The notes under the pieces: generated by a model | Told to the model about the DNA's origin: nothing | The model's input: the letters and a program-made list of their open reading frames with translations, nothing else | Database searches by the model: none | In this document: positions 1 through 5,883 of the stretch, in pieces | Position numbering within the stretch: position 1 is the stretch's first letter | Layout of the letters: every line of letters begins with the position of its first letter | DNA from: an uncultured Thermomonas sp. | GTDB taxonomy: Bacteria > Pseudomonadota > Gammaproteobacteria > Xanthomonadales > Xanthomonadaceae | DNA length: 5,883 bases | Reading direction: 5' to 3' | NCBI GenBank assembly: GCA_946480065.1 | Contig: CAMLJA010000129.1 | Span: 1-5,883, forward strand | Made by a program: the position numbers and the translations under genes

Positions 1-1
1 C

Positions 2-385
2 TGCGCGCAGGTCGGCAAGCACTGCCACCTGTCCGGCGGCGCCGGCATCGGCGGCGTGCTGGAGCCGCTGCAGGCCTCGCCCACCATCATCGAGGACCAC
101 TGCTTCATCGGCGCGCGCTCGGAAGTGGTGGAGGGCGTGGTGGTGGGCCACCACAGCGTGATCGGCATGGGCGTCTTCCTGGGCCAGAGCACGCGCATCT
201 ACAACCGCGCCACCGGCGAGGTGTCCTACGGCCGCATCCCGCCCTACAGCGTGGTGGTGTCCGGGCAGCTGCCGGCGAAGGACGGCTCGCATTCGCTCTA
301 CTGCGCGGTGATCGTCAAGCAGGTGGATGCCCGCACCCGGAGCAAGACGTCGGTCAACGAATTGCTCCGCGGGCTGGCCGACTGA
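2..385 (+). CDS. dapD: Tetrahydrodipicolinate N-succinyltransferase, C-terminal part (5' end outside window)
   Basis: DapD transfers succinyl from succinyl-CoA to tetrahydrodipicolinate, giving N-succinyl-2-amino-6-oxopimelate, in the cytoplasmic lysine/meso-diaminopimelate pathway. The window holds the last 127 codons, open from base 2 with no stop; an E. coli-type DapD is about 274 aa, so roughly the N-terminal half is missing. The visible part is the end of the left-handed beta-helix, with hexapeptide-type repeats such as [32 protein letters not shown] and [15 protein letters not shown]. It is followed by the typical C-terminal segment with [18 protein letters not shown] and a NELLRG ending. 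These stretches match my recollection of E. coli DapD almost residue for residue. An internal ATG at 56 is not the real start, because the homology runs through it from upstream. dapE, the matching desuccinylase, lies about 2.3 kb downstream on the same strand. Confidence 0.96.
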   Translation, partial: CAQVGKHCHLSGGAGIGGVLEPLQASPTIIEDHCFIGARSEVVEGVVVGHHSVIGMGVFLGQSTRIYNRATGEVSYGRIPPYSVVVSGQLPAKDGSHSLYCAVIVKQVDARTRSKTSVNELLRGLAD

Positions 386-397
386 GGCGCCGCCGTG

Positions 398-429
398 ACT
401 TCCGGCAGGGGTGCGCGGCAGCCGGACGT
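398..429 (+). terminator. Weak hairpin after dapD, possible terminator
   Basis: TCCGGC at 401-406 pairs with GCCGGA at 421-426 around a 14 nt loop, and AC (398-399) can pair with GT (428-429) beyond one mismatch. It lies in the 80 nt gap between dapD and the hydrolase gene. No T-run follows, so if it ends transcription it is not a textbook intrinsic terminator. Chance pairing is common at this GC content. I see no clear -35/-10 promoter in the gap. Confidence 0.15.
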
Positions 430-449
430 GCGAGACAGGGAGGATCCCC

Positions 450-457
450 AGGAGAGG
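450..457 (+). promoter_or_regulatory. Ribosome binding site of the CocE-type hydrolase
   Basis: The purine-rich AGGAGAGG ends 8 nt before the ATG at 466. It is the strongest Shine-Dalgarno-like match in front of any gene in the window and decides in favour of the start at 466 over the in-frame ATG at 478, which would shorten the signal peptide. Confidence 0.7.
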
Positions 458-465
458 TACCTTCC

Positions 466-2358
466 ATGAAGCCGTCGATGCTCGCCGTCCTGCTGGCCGC
501 CGCACTCGCCGCCGCGTCCGCCAGCGCCGCGCCGGACGACCTGTCGCGCTACAGCGACGAAGGCCTGCGCGCGGAACTCGCCGCGCTCGCGGACGCCCAG
601 GCCGCGGTGCTGGTGCCGATGCGCGACGGCGTGGGGCTGTCGACCAATATCTGGCGGCCGAAGGGCGCCACCGGCCCGCTGCCCACGGTGCTGTGGAAGA
701 CGCCCTACAACGAGCACGTCCCCCGGGGCACCACCGCCAGGATGGCGGTGGAGGCCGTCCGCAACGGCTACGCCTTCATCGTGCAGAACGAGCGCGGCCG
801 CTACTTCAGCCAGGGCAAGTACGAGATCCTGGGCTACCCGCAGACCGACGGCTACGACACCCTGAGCTGGATCGCCAGGCAGCCGTGGTCCAACGGCAAG
901 GTCGGCACCCTGGGCTGCTCGTCGTCGGCCGAGTGGCAGCTGGCGCTGGCGGCGATGAACCACCCCGCCCACGCGGCGATGGTGCCGATGGCCGCGGGCG
1001 CCGGCATCGGCAAGGTCGGGCCGTTCTGGGAGCAGGGCAATTTCTTCACCGGCGGCGTGCCGCGCACCCTGTTCGCGGTGTGGATGTACGGCACCGACAA
1101 CCCGCTGCGCGCGCAGCTGCCGGATTCGGTGACCGGCCCGATGCGCGCGCGCATCGCGCAGTACAACGACCTCGACGCCAAGAAGCCGGAGGTGGAGTGG
1201 AAGAAGCACATCTACCACCTGCCGTACGCCGAGCTGCTGTCGTCGCTGGGCGAGCCCCCGGGCACCTTCGAGACCCAGATCGCGCGGGGGCCGGGCGACC
1301 CGGCGTGGAAGACCGGCGGGCTGTACGACGACTCGATGGGCTGGGGCGTGCCGGCGCTGTGGTTCGACAGCTGGTACGACGTCTCCATCGGCCCGAACCT
1401 GGCGCTGTACAACCACGCCCGCAGCGTCAACAGCGACCCCGAGGCCAGCGCCAACCAGTACGTGGTGGTGGGCCCCAACCCGCACTGCCAGTTCGCCCGC
1501 CTGGGCAAGGACTACAAGGTCGGCGACCGTTCGATGGGCGACGCCAGCTTCCCGGTGGACCAGCAGATCTGGGCGTTCTTCGACCGCTGGCTGAAGGACC
1601 AGCCGAAGGCGTTCCCGGCCGACACCCCGCACGTGCGCTACTTCACCATGGGCGCGAACCGCTGGCAGTCCGCCGCCCAGTGGCCGCCGAAGGCCGCGCA
1701 GCCGGTGCGCATGTACCTGCATTCGGGGGGCAGCGCCAACTCCATGTTCGGCGACGGCGCGCTGTCGTTCGAGGCGCCCGCCGCGGCGGAGCCGAAGGAC
1801 AGCTACCGCTACAACCCGGCCAACCCGGTGCAGACCATCGGCGGCGGCGACTGCTGCAACGGCGGCATCGTGATCCCGGGCGCGTTCGACCAGCGCCCGG
1901 TGGAGGCGCGCAACGACGTGCTGGTCTACACCAGCGCGCCGCTGGAGGCGCCGATGGAGGTGACCGGCTTCGTCAACGCGGTGCTGCAGGTCTCGTCCAG
2001 CGCCAAGGACACCGACTTCGCGGTGAAGCTGGTCGACGTGGCGCCCGACGGCACCGCCTGGATCATCGGCGACACCATCCTGCGCGCCCGCTACCGCGAC
2101 GGCTACGTCGAACCGGTGCTGATGCAGCCGGGCACGGTGTACACCCTCAAGCCCACGCCGATCGCCACCTCGATCCAGTTCGGCAAGGGCCACCGCATCC
2201 GGGTGGAGGTCACCAGCTCCAACTTCCCCAAGTTCGCCCGCAACCTCAATACCGGCGGCCCCAACGAGACCGAAAGCGAGGCGGTGGTCGCCGACAACGC
2301 CGTGCACCATTCGGCGGACCACGCCAGCTACATCGAGCTGCCGGTGGTGAAGCGCTGA
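466..2358 (+). CDS. Exported CocE/NonD family serine hydrolase (X-Pro dipeptidyl-peptidase S15-like)
   Basis: A 630-aa alpha/beta hydrolase of the cocaine esterase / alpha-amino-acid ester hydrolase / glutaryl-7-ACA acylase group, which cleaves esters or amides. The substrate cannot be told from sequence. Residues 1-21 look like a Sec signal peptide (Lys2, an Ala/Leu core, ASA before Ala22), so it should act in the periplasm or outside. The N-terminal half has VPMRDGVGLSTNIWRP (50-65), KTPYN with Tyr81 matching the oxyanion tyrosine of CocE (Tyr44), and LGCSSSAEW with putative nucleophile Ser152. A likely helical cap spans about 175-290. SWYD gives Asp305 and GPNPH gives His340 of the triad. 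The C-terminal jelly-roll domain (about 375-630) shows DTDFAVKLVDV and SSNFPKF and ends LPVVKR, all close to CocE. Unusual points are Cys151 and Cys341 beside the catalytic Ser and His, a vicinal pair Cys463-Cys464, and Ser153 where CocE has Tyr. The gene lies 80 nt after dapD and 1 nt before yffB. Family call is firm; substrate and physiological link to lysine synthesis are unknown. Confidence 0.93.
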   Translation: MKPSMLAVLLAAALAAASASAAPDDLSRYSDEGLRAELAALADAQAAVLVPMRDGVGLSTNIWRPKGATGPLPTVLWKTPYNEHVPRGTTARMAVEAVRNGYAFIVQNERGRYFSQGKYEILGYPQTDGYDTLSWIARQPWSNGKVGTLGCSSSAEWQLALAAMNHPAHAAMVPMAAGAGIGKVGPFWEQGNFFTGGVPRTLFAVWMYGTDNPLRAQLPDSVTGPMRARIAQYNDLDAKKPEVEWKKHIYHLPYAELLSSLGEPPGTFETQIARGPGDPAWKTGGLYDDSMGWGVPALWFDSWYDVSIGPNLALYNHARSVNSDPEASANQYVVVGPNPHCQFARLGKDYKVGDRSMGDASFPVDQQIWAFFDRWLKDQPKAFPADTPHVRYFTMGANRWQSAAQWPPKAAQPVRMYLHSGGSANSMFGDGALSFEAPAAAEPKDSYRYNPANPVQTIGGGDCCNGGIVIPGAFDQRPVEARNDVLVYTSAPLEAPMEVTGFVNAVLQVSSSAKDTDFAVKLVDVAPDGTAWIIGDTILRARYRDGYVEPVLMQPGTVYTLKPTPIATSIQFGKGHRIRVEVTSSNFPKFARNLNTGGPNETESEAVVADNAVHHSADHASYIELPVVKR

Positions 2359-2359
2359 C

Positions 2360-2719
2360 ATGGCCGCGACGCTGTACGGGCTGAAGAATTGCGACACCTG
2401 CAGGAAGGCGCAGAACTGGCTGAAGCGCTTCGGCGTGGAGCATGCCTTCGTCGATTACCGCGACGAACGGCAGGCGCCGGGGACGATGCTCGCGTGGAAG
2501 GACGCGGTGGGCGGCTGGGACGCGCTGGTCAACAAGTCCTCGACCACGTGGCGGCAGCTGCCGCCCAGCCGCAAGGCGCCGGGCAGCGACCCCGAATGGA
2601 CGCTGCTGCTGAAGGAGTACCCGCAGCTGGTCCGGCGGCCGGTGGTGGTGCTCGGCGACGGCAGCGTGTCGCAGGGCTTTTCCGACAACGGCTTCAAGAA
2701 GCTGTTCGGAGTGACATGA
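2360..2719 (+). CDS. yffB: YffB/ArsC-like protein of the Spx/MgsR family
   Basis: A 119-aa thioredoxin-fold protein (E. coli YffB is about 118 aa). The fold opens with [11 protein letters not shown]: Cys11 and Cys14 form a CxxC pair as in Spx, whereas E. coli YffB as I recall it has CDTI and so only the first cysteine. The TTWRQL stretch (62-67) and RRPVVV (92-97, the arginine region that binds oxyanion in ArsC) are conserved, and the end is [11 protein letters not shown]. It may use glutathione or another thiol, but no arsenate reductase activity is implied, since related proteins lack proven arsenate roles and there is no ars operon here. The start ATG lies 1 nt after the hydrolase stop with only a weak Shine-Dalgarno-like sequence (GGTGA, 2346-2350), so translation is probably coupled. 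The stop overlaps the dapE start by 4 nt (ATGA). The yffB-dapE pairing is also known in E. coli and other Proteobacteria, which supports the call. Databases may list it as arsC or Spx family. Confidence 0.92.
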   Translation: MAATLYGLKNCDTCRKAQNWLKRFGVEHAFVDYRDERQAPGTMLAWKDAVGGWDALVNKSSTTWRQLPPSRKAPGSDPEWTLLLKEYPQLVRRPVVVLGDGSVSQGFSDNGFKKLFGVT

Positions 2720-3846
2720 GCGACGTCCTCGCGCTGGCGTGCGACCTCATCGCCCGGCCGTCGGTGACGCCGGACGATGCCGGTTGCCAGCGCTTGATCG
2801 CGGAGCGCCTGCAGGCCGCGGGCTTCGCCATCGAACACCTGCGCTTCGGCGCGGTGGACAACCTGTGGGCCACCCACGGCAGCGGCGGCCCGGTGCTGGT
2901 GCTGCTGGGCCATACCGACGTGGTGCCGCCCGGACCGCGCGAGGCCTGGGCCAGCGACCCCTTCGTGCCCGATGTGCGGGACGGCATGCTGTACGGGCGC
3001 GGCGCGGCCGACATGAAGGGCAGCGTGGCGGCGTTCGTGGTCGCGCTGGAGCGCTTCGTCGCCGCGCATCCCGACCACCCGGGCACGGTCGCGCTGCTGC
3101 TCACCTCCGACGAGGAGGGCGACGCGGTCGACGGCGTGCGCAAGGTGGCGGAGGTCTTCCGCGAGCGCGGCCAGCGCATCGACTGGTGCGTCACCGGCGA
3201 GCCGTCCTCGAAGGAGGCGCTGGGCGACCTGCTGCGCGTCGGCCGCCGCGGCACGCTGTCGGCCACCCTGACGGTGCGCGGCGTGCAGGGCCACGTGGCG
3301 TATCCGGACAAGGCGCGCAATCCGATCCACCAGGCGCTGCCGGCGCTGGCGGCGCTGGTCGCCCGGCGCTGGGACGAGGGCTACGAAAGCTTCCCGCCCA
3401 CCTCGCTGCAGGTCAGCAACATCCATGCGGGGACCGGCGCCAACAACGTCATCCCCGGCGAACTGCAGGTGCTGTTCAACCTGCGCTACAACCCCCGCTG
3501 GCGCGCCGCACGGCTGGAGGCCGAGTGCGAAGCCGTCCTGCGCGCGCACGGGCTGGACCACGCGATCCACTGGCATCGCGGCGGGGAGCCGTTCCACACG
3601 CCGGACGGCCCGCTGCGCGACGCCGCGCGCGCCGTGCTGGCGGGGTTCGCCGGCGCGCCGCCCGAGGAAAGCACCGGCGGCGGCACCTCCGACGCGCGGT
3701 TCATCGCGCCGCTGGGCGCGCAGTGCATCGAGGTCGGGCCGGTCAACGCCAGCATCCACAAGGTCGACGAGCACGTGCGGGTGGCGGACCTGGAGCGGCT
3801 GCCCGCGCTCTACCTGGCGCTGCTGGAGCGCTTGCTGGGCAGCTGA
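2716..3846 (+). CDS. dapE: N-succinyl-L,L-diaminopimelate desuccinylase
   Basis: DapE is a cytoplasmic di-zinc M20 peptidase-family enzyme that hydrolyses N-succinyl-L,L-diaminopimelate to succinate and L,L-diaminopimelate in lysine and peptidoglycan precursor synthesis. The 376-aa length is typical. All expected residues are present: His66 and Asp68 in GHTDVV, bridging Asp99 in GAADMKG, catalytic base Glu133 and ligand Glu134 in SDEEGD, Glu162 in GEPSS, His193 in GHVAYP of the dimerisation domain, and His348 in NASIHKVDE. They sit one residue below the Haemophilus influenzae numbering. [10 protein letters not shown] (320-329) is the usual substrate-side motif. The reading frame is open further upstream to 2389, but that stretch is the shadow of yffB. 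The ATG at 2716 is chosen because homology begins there and it overlaps the yffB stop; GGAG at 2708-2711 is a close-spaced ribosome binding site. It ends 9 nt from the stop of the convergent gene. Confidence 0.98.
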   Translation: MSDVLALACDLIARPSVTPDDAGCQRLIAERLQAAGFAIEHLRFGAVDNLWATHGSGGPVLVLLGHTDVVPPGPREAWASDPFVPDVRDGMLYGRGAADMKGSVAAFVVALERFVAAHPDHPGTVALLLTSDEEGDAVDGVRKVAEVFRERGQRIDWCVTGEPSSKEALGDLLRVGRRGTLSATLTVRGVQGHVAYPDKARNPIHQALPALAALVARRWDEGYESFPPTSLQVSNIHAGTGANNVIPGELQVLFNLRYNPRWRAARLEAECEAVLRAHGLDHAIHWHRGGEPFHTPDGPLRDAARAVLAGFAGAPPEESTGGGTSDARFIAPLGAQCIEVGPVNASIHKVDEHVRVADLERLPALYLALLERLLGS

Positions 3847-3880
3847 CCCGGGGCGTCAGGCCAGGCTGCGGCAGCCCAGC
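3834..3880. terminator. Possible bidirectional terminator at the convergent gene ends
   Basis: CTGAC (3843-3847) pairs with GTCAG (3855-3859) around a 7 nt loop. The TGA of dapE and the TGA of the minus-strand gene lie one in each arm. An outer 7 bp inverted repeat, GCTGGGC (3834-3840) with GCCCAGC (3874-3880), brackets it asymmetrically. No T-run follows on either strand. The position between two convergent operons makes a terminator sensible, but the inner stem is short and GC-rich pairing arises easily here. Confidence 0.3.
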
Positions 3881-4578
3881 GCCGCCAGCACGCCGTGCAG
3901 CGCCGGCAGCCGCATCAGCCACGGCGCGGCCAGCGTCAGCAGGCCGGCGCCGACCACCAGCAGGCCGACGGCGTTGCGGAGGGCGCCGCGCTGCAGCCGC
4001 TGGCCGATGCGCGCGCCGGCCCAGGTCAGCGACACCATCACCGGCAGCGTGCCCAGCCCGAACGCGGCCATGGTCAACGCGCCGTGCAGCGCGCTGGCGC
4101 TGAGCCACGCGGCGGCCAGCAGGGTGGTGGAGAGGCCGCAGGGCATCCAGCCCCACAGCATCCCGAGCAGCAACCGCTTGCCGGCGGTGTCGGCCGGCAG
4201 CAGGCGGCGCTGCAGCGGAGCCAGCGCCCGCCACAAGCGGTTGCCGGGGCCGCCGGAAAAACGCGGCAGGCGGCCCTTGCGGTCCAGCATGCGCAGGCCG
4301 GCGACGACCAGCACGATCCCGACCAGCGCGCGCATCGCGATGCCGAGCTGCGGGATGCGGGCCACGCCGAGCAGGCCGCCGCCCAGCCCGCCGACCAGCG
4401 CGCCGGCCAGCACGTAGCCGCCGACCCGGCCGAGGTTCGGCTGCAGCGCCGCCCACCCGCCGCCGCGCGAATGCACGGAAAAGCCGGTCGCGATGCCGCC
4501 GCACATGGCCACGCAGTGCGCGCCGCCGAGCAGGCCGGTCAGCAGCGCCGCGCCGAGGACCAGCAGGTCAACCGGCAT
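3856..4578 (-). CDS. TauE/SafE-type (DsbD-like) six-helix membrane protein of the cbb3 oxidase assembly cluster
   Basis: A 240-aa inner membrane protein with about six hydrophobic helices (roughly 4-28, 50-72, 78-97, 137-160, 166-190, 200-224). A basic loop (98-135) after helix 3 should be cytoplasmic, which puts the N-terminus outside. Helix 1 carries HCVAMCGG (His21, Cys22, Met25, Cys26) and helix 4 carries WMPCG (Cys147), the conserved motifs of the sulfite exporter TauE/SafE / DsbD_2-type group that often follows ccoS. Despite the family name, sulfite export is not indicated. The cbb3 neighbours and the His/Cys/Met residues suggest copper delivery or thiol redox work, by inference. The start at 4578 overlaps the ccoS stop by 11 nt. 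No Shine-Dalgarno sequence is visible before it, so it is probably translated by coupling. The last 15 residues contain another cysteine (Cys236), which is likely peripheral. Confidence 0.88.
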   Translation of the reverse strand: MPVDLLVLGAALLTGLLGGAHCVAMCGGIATGFSVHSRGGGWAALQPNLGRVGGYVLAGALVGGLGGGLLGVARIPQLGIAMRALVGIVLVVAGLRMLDRKGRLPRFSGGPGNRLWRALAPLQRRLLPADTAGKRLLLGMLWGWMPCGLSTTLLAAAWLSASALHGALTMAAFGLGTLPVMVSLTWAGARIGQRLQRGALRNAVGLLVVGAGLLTLAAPWLMRLPALHGVLAALGCRSLA

Positions 4579-4789
4579 CGCGGTCGCCGGGAGCGGGCTT
4601 CGCGGGGGAGGCCGACGCGGATGCCCGCGCGGATGTCGATGCTGCCGGAGTTTCGTCGTCGCGCAGGATGTCCAGCGCCGGCGTGTCCAGGTCCTCGAAC
4701 TGGCCGTGCTTCACCGCCCACGCGAACAGCAGCGCGGCCGCGCCGATCATCACCAGGCTGATGGGGATCAGGAACAGCAGGATGTTCAT
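4568..4789 (-). CDS. ccoS: Cbb3-type cytochrome oxidase assembly protein CcoS
   Basis: A 73-aa single-span membrane protein needed for maturation of cbb3 oxidase; in characterised species loss of CcoS leaves the oxidase without proper cofactors. MNILLFLIPISLVMIGAAAL is the start of the transmembrane helix (about 3-25). It is followed by the diagnostic FAWAVKHGQFEDLDTPA and an acidic ILRDDE stretch. From about residue 48 the tail is an Ala/Ser/Pro-rich, low-complexity extension (TPAASTSARASASASPAKP) with no recognisable motif, ending GDRDAG. The ATG at 4789 overlaps the ccoI stop by 4 nt (ATGA), with GAGG about 11 nt upstream as a weak ribosome site. The stop at 4568 overlaps the next gene by 11 nt. 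The reading frame is open upstream to 5770, but that part is the shadow of ccoI and homology begins at 4789. Confidence 0.95.
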   Translation of the reverse strand: MNILLFLIPISLVMIGAAALLFAWAVKHGQFEDLDTPALDILRDDETPAASTSARASASASPAKPAPGDRDAG

Positions 4790-5883
4790 CGCGAAGGAAC
4801 CCTCGTCAGCCGCAGCGCATTGGCGGTCACCGCCAGCGACGACAATGCCATGCCCAGCGCCGCCAGCCACGGCGTAACCACGCCGGCCGCCGCCAGCGGC
4901 AGGGCGAGCAGGTTGTAGCCCACCGCCCAGGCCAGGTTCTGGCGGACGATGCGGCGGGTGCGGCGGGCGATGTCGATGGCGGCGGGCACGTTGCCCAGCG
5001 CGCTGCCGGCCAGCACCAGGTCGGCGGCGCGCTGCGCCAGCGCCGCGCCGTCGCCGATGGCGAGGGACACATCCGCGCCAGCCAGCACCGGCGCATCGTT
5101 GAGGCCGTCGCCGACCATCGCCACGATGCGGCCTTCGTCCTGCAATGCGCGCACCCGCGCCAGCTTGTCTTCCGGCGACTGCCGCGCGTGTGCGTCCTCG
5201 ATGCCGAGCGCAGTGGCGAAGCGGGCCACCGGCGCGGCGGCGTCGCCGCTGGCGAGGTGCAGCGCCAGGCCTTGTCCGCGCAGGCGTTCCACCGCGCGGG
5301 CGGCGTCCGGGCGTTCGTGTTCGGCGAAGGCGAAGCGCGCGCGCGCGCCGGCGTCGTTGCCCAGCCAGACCGCGCCATCGTCGGGCGCCGCGATGGCGAA
5401 CGGCGCGATGCCGATCCGCCAGCGGACGCCGTCGACCATGCCCTCCACACCCTGGCCGGCCACTGCGCGCAGCTCGCTTGCAGCGGGCCTGTCGGCGACC
5501 TCGGCGAAGGCGGCGGCCAGCGGATGGCTGCTGTCGCGCTCCAGCGCGGCGGCGATGCGCAGCGCGGCATCGGCGTGGATGCCGTGGCAGGCGTCGACGG
5601 CGTGCAGGTGCGGCTTGCCGTCGCCCAGGGTGCCGGTCTTGTCGAACACCACGTCGGTGGCGCGCGCCAGCCGCTCCAGCGCATCCGGGCGCACCGCCAG
5701 CACGCCGATCTTCGCCAGTGCGCCGTGCGCGGCGGCCAGCGCGGCGGGAACTGCGAGCGACAGCGCGCACGGGCAGCTGATCACCAGCAGCGCCAGCGTG
5801 ACCTCGAAGGCGCGTGCCGGATCATGCGCGCGCCACCACAGGTACACCGCCGTCGCCGCCAGCAGCAGGCCGGCCACGAACCA
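4786..5883 (-). CDS. ccoI: Copper P-type ATPase CcoI (FixI), C-terminal 365 codons (5' end outside window)
   Basis: CcoI is a P1B-type ATPase of the inner membrane that moves copper for assembly of the CuB centre of cbb3 oxidase. The frame is open to the window edge at 5883, so the N-terminal metal-binding domain and first helices are missing. Numbering from the edge, the visible part begins in a helix, then ISCPCALS with the metal-binding CPC (37-39), the phosphorylation motif DKTGT (81-85), the His-Pro pair of the nucleotide domain (120-121), GQGVEG (143-148), SGD (212-214) and GDGLND (258-263). The last two helices carry NLAWAVGYN and MALSS, which hold the Asn, Tyr and Ser residues typical of copper transporters. 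SGD replaces the more usual TGD; I recall this in other FixI/CcoI proteins. An apparent start near 5877 is a GTG valine codon inside the protein. ccoS follows with a 4 nt overlap. CcoI is preferred over CopA because of the ccoS partner. Confidence 0.95.
   Translation of the reverse strand, partial: WFVAGLLLAATAVYLWWRAHDPARAFEVTLALLVISCPCALSLAVPAALAAAHGALAKIGVLAVRPDALERLARATDVVFDKTGTLGDGKPHLHAVDACHGIHADAALRIAAALERDSSHPLAAAFAEVADRPAASELRAVAGQGVEGMVDGVRWRIGIAPFAIAAPDDGAVWLGNDAGARARFAFAEHERPDAARAVERLRGQGLALHLASGDAAAPVARFATALGIEDAHARQSPEDKLARVRALQDEGRIVAMVGDGLNDAPVLAGADVSLAIGDGAALAQRAADLVLAGSALGNVPAAIDIARRTRRIVRQNLAWAVGYNLLALPLAAAGVVTPWLAALGMALSSLAVTANALRLTRVPSR
5335..5348. repeat. (GC)7 dinucleotide tract inside ccoI
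   Basis: Seven uninterrupted GC units lie within the nucleotide-binding domain of ccoI, coding on the minus strand for part of a Gly-Ala-Arg-Ala-Arg stretch (residues about 179-183). Such a tract may form Z-DNA and may slip during replication. In this GC-rich gene it is likely a by-product of Ala/Arg codon choice. Confidence 0.6.

Noticed and set aside
411..2384. A second long plus-strand frame of 657 codons over the hydrolase
   Set aside because: Arg/Ala/Gly/Pro-rich shadow frame with no domain; the frame from 466 has the signal peptide, the catalytic residues and a ribosome site.
298..2397. A 699-codon open frame on the minus strand, opposite the hydrolase gene
   Set aside because: It is full of Arg, Ala, Val, His and Gly in a way typical of a GC-rich antisense frame, has no recognisable domain, and lies opposite a gene with clear homology throughout.
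2389..2715. Upstream extension of dapE by 109 codons
   Set aside because: The extension covers yffB in another frame, is unlike DapE, and the standard DapE N-terminus starts exactly at 2716.
2360..2719. Arsenic resistance role for the ArsC-like gene
   Set aside because: No arsenite pump, ArsR-type regulator or other ars gene is near; the yffB-dapE pairing and YffB-type motifs explain the gene better.
2455..3774. Minus-strand frame of 439 codons opposite dapE
   Set aside because: Shadow of dapE; composition is typical of an antisense frame and no domain is visible.
3864..3876. Near-perfect palindrome GGCTGC-G-GCAGCC as a strong hairpin
   Set aside because: The loop would be a single base; after opening pairs to make a loop only about four remain, and it lies inside the coding end of the minus-strand gene.
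3895..4761. Gln/Ala/Arg-rich plus-strand frame of 288 codons
   Set aside because: It is antisense to the TauE/SafE-type gene and ccoS; the Gln-rich look comes from complementing Leu CTG codons of membrane helices.
4790..5770. Upstream extension of ccoS into a 400-codon Arg-rich protein
   Set aside because: The extension is ccoI read in the wrong frame; CcoS homology begins at the ATG at 4789.

Overview
The window comes from a very GC-rich bacterial chromosome (about 70% GC by eye) with short gaps and many start/stop overlaps. The combination of an E. coli-type dapD, a yffB-dapE pair and a ccoI-ccoS-TauE/SafE cluster fits a gammaproteobacterium. The Lysobacterales/Xanthomonadaceae (Lysobacter, Luteimonas and relatives) are my best guess. 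This placement is inference from gene content and composition, not from a marker gene.

Layout. Plus strand, 2-3846: the 3' end of dapD (cut by the window edge), an 80 nt gap, a 630-aa exported CocE/NonD-type serine hydrolase, then yffB (an ArsC/Spx-like thioredoxin-fold protein) and dapE. The last three are packed tightly: 1 nt between the hydrolase stop and the yffB start, and a 4 nt ATGA overlap between yffB and dapE. Minus strand, 5883-3856: the 3' two thirds of ccoI (copper P-type ATPase, cut by the window edge), ccoS and a DsbD-like six-helix membrane protein of the TauE/SafE type. These overlap by 4 nt and 11 nt. The two groups converge, with 9 nt between the stop codons of dapE and the TauE/SafE-type gene.

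How they work together. DapD and DapE are the succinylation and desuccinylation steps of the succinylase branch of lysine and meso-diaminopimelate synthesis, which feeds peptidoglycan and protein. YffB is a habitual neighbour of DapE in Proteobacteria, but its role is unclear. The hydrolase is the odd member: it carries a signal peptide and should act outside the cytoplasm, yet sits inside this cytoplasmic biosynthetic group. The minus-strand group is the distal part of a cbb3 cytochrome oxidase maturation operon. It supplies copper to the CuB site (CcoI), an assembly factor (CcoS) and a membrane protein likely tied to copper or thiol handling.

I see no mobile element, CRISPR array, RNA gene or phage gene. 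No convincing new system is present. The best leads are the exported hydrolase, with cysteines directly beside its catalytic Ser and His, and the DsbD-like cysteine placement in the TauE/SafE-type protein.
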